DNA of 62,677 nt from Alistipes sp. (GCA_017647025.1 JAGCLL010000031.1:1-62677); one strand, 5' to 3'. Positions 8,303 to 16,754 are shown, numbered from the stretch's first letter. Notes: generated from the sequence alone by a model not told the origin. Program-made: numbers and translations.

Positions 8303-9301
8303 ATGAAAACGGCTGTCGTAATTCTCAATTGGAATGGGTTGCAACATCTGCAACACTACCTTCCGAGCGTAGTTGCCACTACGCCCGATGCCGACATCGT
8401 AGTTGCCGATAATGGCTCTACGGATGGCTCTGTGGCGTGGTTGAAGGATACTATGCCAGAGGTGGGACTCATTCTTCTTGATAGGAATTACGGCTTTGCC
8501 GAGGGTTACAATCGTGCATTGAAACAGTTGCAAGGCTACGATGTGTTTGTTCTGCTCAACTCCGACATAGAGCCAACCGAGGGGTGGCTTGCACCCCTTA
8601 TCGAACATTTGCGAGAGAATAAAGATGTGGCGGTTGTAGTGCCGAAAATTCTCGACGATAAGTGTCGTACGAAGTTCGAGTATGCGGGAGCGTCGGGTGG
8701 TTTTATAGATGTTTTGGGCTATCCTTTCTGTCGTGGTCGCATACTTAATTGCGTGGAGGAGGATAGAGGACAGTACGACACTCCGTGCGATGTGATGTGG
8801 GGTAGTGGTGCTGCATTTTGTTGTCGAGCCGAGGTATTTGCCGAGTTAGGAGGCTTTTCAGCGGAGTTTTTCGCCCACCAAGAGGAGATTGACCTATGTT
8901 GGCGTGTATGGCTGTCGGGGCATAGGGTTGTTGTTGAGCCTCGCTCGAAGGTCTATCACTTGGGTGGAGCAACGCTATCTGCCGACTCGCCATTTAAGAC
9001 GATGCTGAATCATCGCAACAACCTCGCAATGTTGTTCCGTTGTGCATCGCCTTGGCAACGAGCCTTGGTGGCAGTGGTGCGACCTATGCTGGATTTTGCG
9101 GCTGCAATGAGTTATCTTGTGCAAGGCAAACCAGAGAGCGCAAAGGCTGTGTGGAGGGCGTGGAAAGACTTTTTGAAGTGGCATAAACGGCTCGCCAAGG
9201 AGCGCAAGGCGATACGCCAGAATGTTAAACACGAAGCACCGATATACTACGGCTCGATAGTTTTGCGTTACTTACTTGGAAGGAGAACCTTCCAAGAATA
9301 A
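8303..9301 (+). CDS. Family 2 glycosyltransferase (rhamnosyltransferase-like)
   Basis: This 332-residue GT-A enzyme transfers a sugar from a nucleotide donor, probably onto a surface glycan. Motifs seen are VVILNWNGLQHL at the start, ADNGSTDGS, LLDRNYGFAEGYN, LLNSDIEPTEGW (the DxD-equivalent NSD) and WGSGAAFCCRAEVF, followed by the FAHQEEIDLCWR acceptor-side motif. These are typical of WbbL-like rhamnosyl/galactosyl transferases; the exact sugar cannot be read from sequence. The start codon directly follows the acyltransferase stop. The last codons form a perfect 9-bp hairpin (CTTGGAAGG ... CCTTCCAAG, 9275-9296), and the stop codon overlaps the first bases of a dispersed hairpin element. Confidence 0.9.
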   Translation: MKTAVVILNWNGLQHLQHYLPSVVATTPDADIVVADNGSTDGSVAWLKDTMPEVGLILLDRNYGFAEGYNRALKQLQGYDVFVLLNSDIEPTEGWLAPLIEHLRENKDVAVVVPKILDDKCRTKFEYAGASGGFIDVLGYPFCRGRILNCVEEDRGQYDTPCDVMWGSGAAFCCRAEVFAELGGFSAEFFAHQEEIDLCWRVWLSGHRVVVEPRSKVYHLGGATLSADSPFKTMLNHRNNLAMLFRCASPWQRALVAVVRPMLDFAAAMSYLVQGKPESAKAVWRAWKDFLKWHKRLAKERKAIRQNVKHEAPIYYGSIVLRYLLGRRTFQE

Positions 9302-9421
9302 ATCGTTCTTATGAGTTCTTTTTGCACGAGAGCATCGGTCGTCAAAATGCTCACATAGGCTTACTATGCTGCGCTTTTGTCGCCTTGCTTCGCACAAAAA
9401 TAATCTCATAATTTACGATTT
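9300..9421 (+). repeat. Dispersed long-hairpin element, family 1, copy A
   Basis: This is an imperfect palindrome of about 122 bases between two glycosyltransferase genes. The outer arms are AATCGTTC and TTTACGATTT; inside them ATGAG pairs with CTCAT, TTTTTG with CAAAAA, and the tip is CATAG-GCTTA-CTATG. Bases TGCTCA and CTGCGC flanking the tip are shared with other copies and are predicted to be unpaired or poorly paired. Related copies lie at 16755, 21132 and 49385. The following 9434-9500 stretch holds AATTAA-rich and TTTTCCG/TTTCCGC word repeats running into the next start codon. Confidence 0.85.
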
Positions 9422-9470
9422 AGAGGTATAATGAAATTAAGAATTAAAAAATTAAAAGTGCGAAAAACAG

Positions 9471-9500
9471 TTTTCCGTTTTCCGCTTTCCGTTTTCCGTT
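9471..9500. repeat. Short word repeat (TTTTCCG units)
   Basis: Four near-copies of TTTTCCG/TTTCCGC fill the 30 bases directly before the start of the dolichol-phosphate mannosyltransferase-like gene. The same word, on either strand, occurs at 16891-16920, 44763-44790 and 45970-46010. Confidence 0.7.
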
Positions 9501-10211
9501 ATGAAAAAGATAGTAATAATCCCTACCTACAACGAGTGCGAGAATGTGGCTCGTATGACCGATAAGGTGATGTCGCTTGCGGGCGACTTTGACCTGCTCT
9601 ATGTGGATGATGGCTCGCCTGATGGTACAGCCGATATTATTCGTACAAAGATGTCGGAGTATGGCCCTCGTGTCAACCTTGTGGAGCGTAGTGGCAAACT
9701 TGGTTTGGGTACAGCCTACATCGCAGGTTTTAAGTGGGCTTTGGAGCACGGCTACGACCAGATTTTCGAGATGGATTGCGACTTTTCGCACAATCCTGAT
9801 GACCTTCTTCGCCTCTCGGCACGCTTGGAGAATGATGCCGATGTTGTTGTAGGCTCTCGCTATGTCAAGGGTATGAATGTGGTGAATTGGCCACTCTCTC
9901 GCATACTTATCTCCTATGGAGCATCGCTCTATGTGCGTATAGTTACCGGTATGCCAGTTGCAGACTCTACCGCAGGATTTGTGGGCTATCGTCGTGAGGT
10001 CTTGGAGCGTATAAATCTCGATGGTGTAAGAATGATTGGTTATGGTTTCCAGATAGAGATGAAATATACGGCTTGGAAGCACGGATTTCGCCTTCGAGAG
10101 GAGTCTATTATCTTTACCGATAGAGAACTCGGAACTTCGAAGATGTCGTCGAGTATCTTTGGTGAGGCTTTCTTTGGAGTGCTGAAATTACCATTTAGAA
10201 AGATAAAATAA
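9501..10211 (+). CDS. Polyprenol-phosphate mannosyltransferase-like GT2
   Basis: This 236-residue enzyme resembles Dpm1-type polyprenol monophosphomannose synthases, which load mannose (or a related hexose) from GDP-mannose onto a lipid carrier at the membrane. Motifs include VIIPTYNECENV, LLYVDDGSPDGTADII, RSGKLGLGTAYIAGF and the metal site EMDCDFSHNPDDL. DSTAGFVGYRREVL and GYGFQIEMKY follow as in the family. There is no C-terminal membrane domain, so it is the single-domain soluble type. The start codon abuts a word repeat; the gene ends at a bidirectional terminator facing the converging minus-strand gene. Confidence 0.88.
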   Translation: MKKIVIIPTYNECENVARMTDKVMSLAGDFDLLYVDDGSPDGTADIIRTKMSEYGPRVNLVERSGKLGLGTAYIAGFKWALEHGYDQIFEMDCDFSHNPDDLLRLSARLENDADVVVGSRYVKGMNVVNWPLSRILISYGASLYVRIVTGMPVADSTAGFVGYRREVLERINLDGVRMIGYGFQIEMKYTAWKHGFRLREESIIFTDRELGTSKMSSSIFGEAFFGVLKLPFRKIK

Positions 10212-10212
10212 T

Positions 10213-10238
10213 AAAGAGCCAGTAAAAACTGGCTCTTT
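10213..10238. terminator. Bidirectional intrinsic terminator
   Basis: A perfect 11-bp stem AAAGAGCCAGT/ACTGGCTCTTT closes an AAAA loop. It lies just after the stop of the plus-strand glycosyltransferase and just before the stop of the converging minus-strand gene. The A/T ends of the stem give a short T-tract on either strand. Confidence 0.85.
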
Positions 10239-10239
10239 A

Positions 10240-11532
10240 TTATTTATCCGTAGCCCACTCTCCTTTGGCTCCACCGTAAATGATGAGGTGGTTTGGTAGC
10301 AACGATTTTAGTAGCAGATAACTTTCGTAAATGTTGTAACCAGAGGTCTTGCCTTTGGCAATCTCGTAGCCTATGACTGCCCCGCAGCCCTTTGTTGAGT
10401 GGAGAGTGTGGCTATTACGCCACAGATAACTCTCGTGCCATATAGGATCATTGCTTGGATTGCCTCCTCGGCGAATGTCATCTCCCAATAGGGTAGTGTC
10501 GATTGGCGTGCGTACAACGACATAGAGTCCAACTCTTTCGCACTCCTCTATAATTTTCTCGGCGTTGCGGTCGAGAGTGATGATAATACCATTGTATCCA
10601 TATTTTTTTACCTCGTCAAGGCTCTTAATCGCACTCCACTCCACAAGGTTTGGGGTAATCAACTCGTTGTTGATAAGAAGTTTACCCTTGCGCAACTCAA
10701 TCTGTCGTAATCCCACCTTACGACTAATGCACTCTGCAATGCGATTGTCGATGCGACTCTCCAAATCGAGGCGCAGTAGCGTAGGTGTTTTTGCACTCCA
10801 CAGTGCTTTGGCTGGTAGCACGCACGCAAAACGCAATGTGTCTTCACGGCGCATATCAAGTGCCACTTCACGATAGCCCTCTGCTACTACAATCGTATCA
10901 TTCATACGCAAGGCGTAGTGAACACGAGCCTCCTTGCGGTTCAAGGCGTCGCACTTTACCGGTATGACAAACTCGGCAATACCCTCGCCGTTTTCGTTCA
11001 AACGAACCTCTGCAACAATATCACGCATACGAATTGTAGGCTGCGAAACGACCTCTATGCCCTCAACTTTCAACTCTTTTGGGGCGTACAACTTGTTGGC
11101 AAGCAAAGAGTTGTCGAGCAATATAACAACTTCGTTACGACCTTCGGTTGTAGCCTTTGTGATATTGAACTCCGCACCCATTACACCCGTTGGCGCAAAA
11201 CCTATCTCACGACCATTCACTTTTACCGTATATGCTGCCGACGCATAACCGACACGCAGTATTACTTGGCGGTTTAACCAAGTAACAGGCATAGCAAAGT
11301 GTGTTGTGAAGGTCGCAATTGAGCCGTTATCGTGGCGAGTAGGCTCTTCGCATACTGCAACAAAACGAGAGAGCGATGCTTCGCCCTTTACAGCATCACT
11401 CATACGATGATAAGGGATAAGGCGAGGGCGTGCAGGCTCAACCTTGCGAGCCGAGAGGTTGAAATCCTCTTGCGCACACAAATTGCCGATGGTTGCAAGT
11501 AATATGGTTGCAAAAAATAGAATTCTCTTCAT
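10240..11532 (-). CDS. Secreted GH2-like protein, catalytic site not recognisable
   Basis: This 430-residue exported protein starts at 11532 with the signal peptide MKRILFFATILLATIGNLCA; the open frame upstream would run through the promoter. The layout resembles the front of a family 2 glycoside hydrolase: a jelly-roll sugar-binding-like domain (about residues 60-165, with AAYTVKVNGREIG), an Ig-like domain (about 170-285) and the beginning of a TIM barrel (GKLLINNELITPNLVEWSA, YGYNGIIITLDRN). The barrel is short, and the usual GH2 acid/base NE motif is not seen; the segment where it should lie reads GCGAVIGYEIAKGK. I infer a carbohydrate-binding or inactive member. It is divergent from the HsdR_N-like gene. 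Confidence 0.6.
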   Translation of the reverse strand: MKRILFFATILLATIGNLCAQEDFNLSARKVEPARPRLIPYHRMSDAVKGEASLSRFVAVCEEPTRHDNGSIATFTTHFAMPVTWLNRQVILRVGYASAAYTVKVNGREIGFAPTGVMGAEFNITKATTEGRNEVVILLDNSLLANKLYAPKELKVEGIEVVSQPTIRMRDIVAEVRLNENGEGIAEFVIPVKCDALNRKEARVHYALRMNDTIVVAEGYREVALDMRREDTLRFACVLPAKALWSAKTPTLLRLDLESRIDNRIAECISRKVGLRQIELRKGKLLINNELITPNLVEWSAIKSLDEVKKYGYNGIIITLDRNAEKIIEECERVGLYVVVRTPIDTTLLGDDIRRGGNPSNDPIWHESYLWRNSHTLHSTKGCGAVIGYEIAKGKTSGYNIYESYLLLKSLLPNHLIIYGGAKGEWATDK

Positions 11533-11541
11533 AAAATTTTG

Positions 11542-11549
11542 TATCTTTG
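11542..11549 (+). promoter_or_regulatory. Bacteroidetes -7 box (TATCTTTG) for the HsdR_N-like gene
   Basis: TATCTTTG matches the TAnnTTTG consensus 33 bases before the ATG at 11583. No TTG is seen at the ideal distance upstream. It overlaps the transcribed start of the divergent gene. Confidence 0.6.
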
Positions 11550-11552
11550 CGA

Positions 11553-11560
11553 CAAAGGTA
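11553..11560 (-). promoter_or_regulatory. Bacteroidetes -7 box (TACCTTTG) for the GH2-like gene
   Basis: On the minus strand this reads TACCTTTG, 20 bases before the ATG at 11532. It lies only 3 bases from the divergent plus-strand box, so both promoters occupy the same 20 bases. Confidence 0.6.
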
Positions 11561-11582
11561 CAATTTATTTCGATAAAACGAT

Positions 11583-12017
11583 ATGCCAAATAGTGCAAAA
11601 CTGATATTTCCTCCCTTTTCTCCACGATTGAAGGAGTCTGATGGCGAAAAATATATCTGGGACTCATTGCGCCGTAAATGGTTGGTACTCACTCCCGAGG
11701 AGTGGGTGCGTCGTCATACTATTGCGTGGCTTGTGTCGTACAAGGGCATTCCCGAACTACGAATTTCGCAGGAGTACCCCGTAAATGTAAATGGTCAGCA
11801 TCAGCGTGCCGATATTGTTGTGGTTGATGAGAGTGCCAAGCCTTATCTGTTGGTTGAGTGTAAAGCACCCGAAATAGCCATTGATAACGAGGTTGTTATG
11901 CAGGCAATGCGTTATAATGCTGTCGTAGGGGCGAGATATATGCTACTCACCAATGGCAAACAACTCTTCTGTTACGAACATTGCAATGGGCAATACCGAG
12001 CAGTCAAAGAGTTTTAA
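11583..12017 (+). CDS. HsdR N-terminal domain-like protein (orphan)
   Basis: This 144-residue protein resembles the type I restriction enzyme HsdR N-terminal domain family (PF13588-like), a PD-(D/E)XK nuclease fold. The key stretch is QRADIVVVDESAKPYLLVECK, in which the D and the E-C-K supply the nuclease-like triad; it is preceded by QEYPVNV and followed by QAMRYN and LLTNGKQLFCYE. No HsdM, HsdS or helicase gene is nearby, so it is not a restriction system. Single-domain copies are common in Bacteroidetes chromosomes and their role is unknown. The start at 11583 fits the -7 box 33 bases upstream. Confidence 0.78.
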   Translation: MPNSAKLIFPPFSPRLKESDGEKYIWDSLRRKWLVLTPEEWVRRHTIAWLVSYKGIPELRISQEYPVNVNGQHQRADIVVVDESAKPYLLVECKAPEIAIDNEVVMQAMRYNAVVGARYMLLTNGKQLFCYEHCNGQYRAVKEF

Positions 12018-12021
12018 TACA

Positions 12022-12059
12022 AATAGTTAAGGCGTTAGTTTCCTAACGCCTTAACTATT
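12022..12059. terminator. Bidirectional hairpin terminator
   Basis: A perfect 17-bp stem AATAGTTAAGGCGTTAG with its complement closes a TTTC loop between converging genes. It is long and stable; T-tracts are short, so termination is inferred from position and stem strength. Confidence 0.75.
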
Positions 12060-12070
12060 GTAACATAACT

Positions 12071-12634
12071 TTAATTGACCTCAATAATCTCGACTGTCCA
12101 GCCAAATAACTCATTTGCGCAAGTCGCCTGCATCTGCGCTATTTGCGAGGTCTGTACCGTGTCGGCAATAATCGCATTTACCAACTGCTCTGCATTCGAG
12201 TAGGTGTTGTCCACCGCATTCGCAAAACATTGATAGAAGGCATTCTGCTGAACTCTACTCAATCCATCAGGCAAGATATTTGCCGCAACAAGATCGCGAT
12301 AAGGGTAGAGATGACGCATATTCGAGGCATCGGCAGCCAACTGCTCTACGATAGTCGTAACCACATAGACCTGCACCGTGTCGTTCATTCCCGGCATCTC
12401 AATAAATGTGGTGTAGGCAGGGTATGCCTCCTCGATTGAGGACAATACACTATCAGTAAATAGCATATATTCCGCCTCGCTAAGATTGCTGAGATAGACC
12501 ATCTTGCGATAATCACGCAAAAGGTTGCGCATAGCCTGACGCTCCTCTCGATTCCACTTCGCCTGCTCTCCGCAAGCGAACATTCCTCCAAAAATTAGTG
12601 CCACAATGGCAACCGAAAGTAGAAACTTTTTCAT
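12071..12634 (-). CDS. Small lipoprotein of unknown function
   Basis: This 187-residue protein carries a lipoprotein signal peptide (MKKFLLSVAIVALIFGGMFAC) with the lipid-modified cysteine at residue 21. The rest is rich in helix-forming residues (EERQAMRNLLRDYRKMVY) and contains two further cysteines. No known domain is recognised. A terminator follows its stop. About 200 bases separate it from the upstream GH-A gene, including a dispersed element, so co-transcription is uncertain. Confidence 0.75.
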   Translation of the reverse strand: MKKFLLSVAIVALIFGGMFACGEQAKWNREERQAMRNLLRDYRKMVYLSNLSEAEYMLFTDSVLSSIEEAYPAYTTFIEMPGMNDTVQVYVVTTIVEQLAADASNMRHLYPYRDLVAANILPDGLSRVQQNAFYQCFANAVDNTYSNAEQLVNAIIADTVQTSQIAQMQATCANELFGWTVEIIEVN

Positions 12635-12712
12635 CGTGTAAATTTTATTAAGTTAAACCACACGATGTAAGCGCAACCTTCGTGCCAACTGCGTTGCTAC
12701 TCGAAATCCTTA

Positions 12713-12833
12713 ATTTTGCATTTTGCATTCTGCATTAACCCTACTTCGTAGGCTTTTCCTCCTTCGCACCTCGGCATAGTGCAAGCAAACTTGCCCTCTG
12801 CTCTCGGTTTGTCGTCAGTTCTGCATTCTGCAT
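12713..12833 (+). repeat. Dispersed element, family 2, copy 1, with flanking GCATT words
   Basis: The core element covers 12736-12822 and begins with the hairpin CCTAC-TTC-GTAGG, followed by GCTTTTCCTCCTTCGCACC, a GCAAG-CAAA-CTTGC hairpin and CTCTCGGTTTG. On both sides lie TTTTGCATTCTGCATT-type words (12713-12736 and 12819-12833). A second copy lies on the minus strand at 53802-53884 with different flanking words. The rest of the 12635-12712 gap shows no further feature. Confidence 0.8.
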
Positions 12834-12836
12834 CTC

Positions 12837-14279
12837 TTATCTTTCCGCTCTCATCTCCACTCCTATGAGCGACCTGTCGCAGATGACTATCGGCGAGTCG
12901 TAGTAAGGGGTGTTCTTGAATTTGAAATTCTTGCCGAGTTTGCGGTGCGGTAATTCGTAGACTACGCCAGTAAGGATGTCAATGCATACAGGCTCGTTGC
13001 AGTTGAAATTCTCGATAACAATCTCGGCACAATTCTCGCATTCGCAGTAGATCGGCACTTCACCTCCTCGCCATACAACAAGCGACTGTAAGGCGGTTTT
13101 GTTGTCCTCGAATAGATAGTATAACGGTTTGGAGTTGGCGTTGTAGATTGGAGCCGACACCTCGATGCCCGACTTGTCGCACACCTTATCGAGATTATCA
13201 AATACCGAGACAAAATTACGAATTGCGTGGTATGCAATCTTTGGTCGCGAGACTTTGTTGCTCGCTCGGGTTGCGAGAATGCCTTTCAGGTTTTTAATCT
13301 TTATCTCATCCTTCGTTCCGTAATTCATATCGGCAATCGAAAAGATGCTGGTACGCACGCCATTTCCGTGGTCGTTCATCATCTTGCGGATGTCCCACTT
13401 TGCCTGTGTCTGCTCGGTCCAAGAGTACTCTGCCAATGCACCACCCATATAACCGGCGGAAGGAGCGCCACTCTCGCCCTGCCATATCGCAATGTCGAGG
13501 TCGCAACGCTTGATTACATTACGCAGTGTAACGCCATCAATAAAGTAGGTGTCCTCTGGCACATAGTGGTATCCGTGATATGTTATCCAATCAATCAGAT
13601 GCTCATCGTTGTTCGCCTTCAACTTCGCTGCCAAGTCGGAGATAATAGCCTCCGCATAGACTTCGTAGCGAGGTACTGCCAAACCAAATGCAGCAATCTT
13701 TGCATCGGGGTCTACCGATTTTATCACTCGTGCCGTAGCGATTGTCAAATCGACAATGCTCTTTGGATCGGCGTTGTTGTAACGCACGGTGTTGTCCGGC
13801 TCGTTCCAAATCTCCCACTGATGCACCTTGTCTTTGTATCGCTCTACGGAAGCCTTTGTCCAGCGCAACCAGGCATCTATGGCGACTTTCGATGTTGGCC
13901 AACCGCCATTTAAGAAGATAGTTCCACCACCTGGGTAGATGGGGTTGCCATACGAGAGTTCAACCCAAGGCTCCAATCCTCGCGATACGGCGTCGTCGAT
14001 AATCGTGTCGAGCCAAGCAAAGTCGTAGACACCCTTCGCCTTTTCAGTCTTTGCCCATCCTGCCTGCAAGCGGATATAGCGCATTCCAAGAGGCTCGAGA
14101 TACTCCTTATATTTTTGATAATCGGCGTAATCTCTATCGAGCGTTTCGCAACCAATGGCGAGGTCGTTTTGTACCTCCGAGAGGGTTTTCTGGCGCAGAG
14201 TTCCAATCTGTTGAGGGGATCTCTCTGCGCAACTCGCAAATATTGCCAATGCCAATAGGCATAAATAGACTCTTTTCAT
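12837..14279 (-). CDS. Clan GH-A glycoside hydrolase lipoprotein (GH39-like)
   Basis: This 480-residue lipoprotein has a signal peptide ending in ALAIFASC (cysteine at residue 17) and a TIM-barrel domain of clan GH-A. The acid/base motif WEIWNEPD lies near residue 160, and WQGESGAPS near residue 270 is the likely nucleophile strand. A C-terminal beta-rich segment (about residues 380-470) follows. The signature YIRLQAGWAKTEKAKGVYDF resembles GH39 and related families that act on xylosides or uronides; the substrate is not readable. It starts 1 base after the lipid kinase stop, so it probably forms an operon with pepD and the kinase. Confidence 0.82.
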   Translation of the reverse strand: MKRVYLCLLALAIFASCAERSPQQIGTLRQKTLSEVQNDLAIGCETLDRDYADYQKYKEYLEPLGMRYIRLQAGWAKTEKAKGVYDFAWLDTIIDDAVSRGLEPWVELSYGNPIYPGGGTIFLNGGWPTSKVAIDAWLRWTKASVERYKDKVHQWEIWNEPDNTVRYNNADPKSIVDLTIATARVIKSVDPDAKIAAFGLAVPRYEVYAEAIISDLAAKLKANNDEHLIDWITYHGYHYVPEDTYFIDGVTLRNVIKRCDLDIAIWQGESGAPSAGYMGGALAEYSWTEQTQAKWDIRKMMNDHGNGVRTSIFSIADMNYGTKDEIKIKNLKGILATRASNKVSRPKIAYHAIRNFVSVFDNLDKVCDKSGIEVSAPIYNANSKPLYYLFEDNKTALQSLVVWRGGEVPIYCECENCAEIVIENFNCNEPVCIDILTGVVYELPHRKLGKNFKFKNTPYYDSPIVICDRSLIGVEMRAER

Positions 14280-14280
14280 A

Positions 14281-15237
14281 CTATTTGTGACAGTTTTGTT
14301 GCAACGACTCCTCTGTTACCACTACCTTTATGGCTTGCGGTACTACGCTGATAGTTACTGGTGTACCACCCTGCAATTCGCCATCTGTTTCGAGTGGCAT
14401 ATTCGGAGCCGAGGTTATTTTTACGCACTTTCCCTGGGCGTGCTGTACATGACCGATAGAGTATATTTTGCCATTAAACAGCCTATTGGCACGGAATATC
14501 ACGTGCCACCAATGCACAGGGCGGATAATGGTCAAATCAAGCAATCCGTCATTTGCTACAGCTCGAGGCAACTGCTGAATACCTCCACCATTGTAGCGGC
14601 ATACACCGACTGCCAACGAGAAGAGTAACTTGTTGTAGATGACCTTGCCATCGACTTCGATGGTTGCACCCGCAGGCTTTGCCGAGAAGTACCCCTTCAA
14701 AAGGCTATACAGATAGAGCCACTTGCCTTTGTAGCCCTTCAATTTCAGATGATTGAAAATTTTTATGACATAGGCATCAAAACCCATTCCTGCAACATTC
14801 GCCATATAGCGAGTCTGCTCGACCTTCGCTTCGGTGTAGGAGACTCTGCCTACATCCTGCAAGAATGAGTATCCCTCTTTGATTGCACGAATTACGGCGG
14901 AGTAGTTGCGAGGAATACCGAATGTGCGTACCCAGTCATTGCCAGTGCCTATGGCAATAACAGCCAGAAGAATCTCCTTTGGATCGCACTGTTTTTGAAT
15001 AAAGAGTCCATTTACCACCTCATTCAAGGTACCATCACCTCCTACAACTATAATTTTGCGATAGCCACGATTTGCAGCCTCGACAGTCAATTCGGTTGCG
15101 TGATAACGATGCTCTGTGAATGCAGGGTCGTGCTCAATTCCGTTTTCGCGGAGGAGGTGAGAAATTTTCGGAAACTCCTCCAATCCCTTACCTCCACCCG
15201 ATACGGGGTTAACGACAACAAACCAACGGTTAGTCAT
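14281..15237 (-). CDS. Diacylglycerol kinase-family lipid kinase
   Basis: This 318-residue cytoplasmic protein belongs to the DagK/YegS lipid kinase family, which phosphorylates diacylglycerol-like lipids or sphingoid bases. The N-terminus reads FVVVNPVSGGGKG, then IIVVGGDGTLNEVVNG (the ATP-binding GGDGT motif), IGTGNDWVRTF and, near the C-terminus, METDGELQG in the place of the conserved DGE. The length is normal. It lies between pepD (34-base gap of AATTCAAAA words) and the GH-A gene. The exact lipid is unknown. Confidence 0.92.
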   Translation of the reverse strand: MTNRWFVVVNPVSGGGKGLEEFPKISHLLRENGIEHDPAFTEHRYHATELTVEAANRGYRKIIVVGGDGTLNEVVNGLFIQKQCDPKEILLAVIAIGTGNDWVRTFGIPRNYSAVIRAIKEGYSFLQDVGRVSYTEAKVEQTRYMANVAGMGFDAYVIKIFNHLKLKGYKGKWLYLYSLLKGYFSAKPAGATIEVDGKVIYNKLLFSLAVGVCRYNGGGIQQLPRAVANDGLLDLTIIRPVHWWHVIFRANRLFNGKIYSIGHVQHAQGKCVKITSAPNMPLETDGELQGGTPVTISVVPQAIKVVVTEESLQQNCHK

Positions 15238-15271
15238 AATTCAAAATTCAAAATTATCTCTCAACTCTAAA

Positions 15272-16720
15272 CTATTTTGCTGGTGCGTTTTTGAGCGTGT
15301 GGAGCAAGAACTCATAGAACTTCGCTACCGACGCAATCTCCACCTTCTCGTCAGGCGAGTGCGGGTAGCAGATTGTTGGACCAAACGAAATCATATCGAG
15401 ATTAGGATATACGCCACCGATGATACCGCACTCCAAACCTGCGTGGATAGCAGTTACAGCCGGTTTTTTGCCATACAACACCTCGTACGATGCCAACATA
15501 GCCTTCAAAATTGGCGACTCCATATTTGGCTTCCAGCCGTCATACGAACCCGACAATTCAACCTCTGCACCTGCCATCTCGAATACGCCCTTGATAGCCT
15601 CTGCCAAAGCGACCTTCTCGCTCGAAACCGACGAACGCAACAAGCACTGAATCTTCACGCACTCGCCGTTCGATACCACACGAGCCAAGTTTGTCGAGGT
15701 CTGTACCAAACCCTCCATCTCTACCGACATCTTAACTACGCCGTTAGGTGCTCCAACAACAGCCTTAACGAGGTTTTGAGCCACCTCCGCAGGGATAATC
15801 TCGGCAGGGTAGGCAACCTCCTCTACGAGTACCGCAATCGAATCCTCGATATTCTCGAACTCTGCCTGCAAGGTCTTTTCGTACGCCTTTGCCTCCGCCT
15901 TGAATGCCTCTACATCGTGAATGAGGAGTATCGCCTGAGCCTCACGAGGGATAGCGTTACGCAAACCTCCACCATCAACCGATGCGAGCAACCACTCCTG
16001 CTCGGTGTGGAGCAACAGACGACACAACAAGCGGTTGGCATTTCCTCGCTGGAAGCCAATCTGAATGCCAGAGTGTCCGCCCTTCAAGCCCTTAACTTCG
16101 AGTTTTACAGCCGACCAACCCTCTGGTGCAGCCTCTGCGGTGTAAGGGAGTGTGATATTTGCATCAGTTCCACCTGCGCAACCAACATACAACTCACCTT
16201 CGGTCTCCGAGTCGAGATTTAACAAAATATCGCCCTTCAAAAGACCGCCCTTCAAGCCGAAAGCACCGTCCATACCGGTTTCCTCGGTTGCAGTGAAGAG
16301 TCCCTCGATAGCGCCGTGCTCCAAGGTGTTGTCCTCCAAAACTGCGAGAATACAAGCAACACCGATACCATTATCGGCGCCGAGGGTTGTTCCGTTAGCG
16401 GTTACCCACTCGCCATCGATATATGCCTCGATAGGGTCATTCTCGAAGTCGAAAACCTTGTCGTTATTCTTCTGCGGTACCATATCGAGATGCGCCTGTA
16501 AGACGATACCCTTTCGACCTTCGTAACCCGCAGTCGCAGGCTTTGCGATATAGACATTGCAAGCCTCGTCAACCGAGTATTCGAGGTTGTGAGCCTTTGC
16601 AAACTCCACCACATACTCACGAATCTTCTCCTCGTGGTGCGATGGGTGCGGAATCTGGCAAATTGCCTTAAAATGCTTCCAAACCAATTCTGGTTTAAGT
16701 TGTTCCAAATTGTAGTTCAT
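15272..16720 (-). CDS. pepD: PepD, cytosol non-specific dipeptidase (M20)
   Basis: This 482-residue zinc peptidase cleaves dipeptides such as aminoacyl-histidines in the cytoplasm. Zinc-site motifs occur in family order: LQAHLDMVPQ, LGADNGIG, TATEETGMDG and LNLDSETEG, with HAGLECGIIGG and CYPHSPDE near the C-terminus. Between them lies the lid domain characteristic of PepD. The length is typical. The 173 bases upstream hold a family 1 hairpin element and separate it from phoH, so both may share a transcript. Confidence 0.96.
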   Translation of the reverse strand: MNYNLEQLKPELVWKHFKAICQIPHPSHHEEKIREYVVEFAKAHNLEYSVDEACNVYIAKPATAGYEGRKGIVLQAHLDMVPQKNNDKVFDFENDPIEAYIDGEWVTANGTTLGADNGIGVACILAVLEDNTLEHGAIEGLFTATEETGMDGAFGLKGGLLKGDILLNLDSETEGELYVGCAGGTDANITLPYTAEAAPEGWSAVKLEVKGLKGGHSGIQIGFQRGNANRLLCRLLLHTEQEWLLASVDGGGLRNAIPREAQAILLIHDVEAFKAEAKAYEKTLQAEFENIEDSIAVLVEEVAYPAEIIPAEVAQNLVKAVVGAPNGVVKMSVEMEGLVQTSTNLARVVSNGECVKIQCLLRSSVSSEKVALAEAIKGVFEMAGAEVELSGSYDGWKPNMESPILKAMLASYEVLYGKKPAVTAIHAGLECGIIGGVYPNLDMISFGPTICYPHSPDEKVEIASVAKFYEFLLHTLKNAPAK

Positions 16721-16754
16721 AAGTTTATATTTAAGTTATAGTTTCAATTGCAGT

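Noticed and set aside
11533..11667. Longer N-terminus for the GH2-like protein
   Set aside because: The extra 45 codons run through the promoter and the divergent gene and would bury a clear signal peptide.
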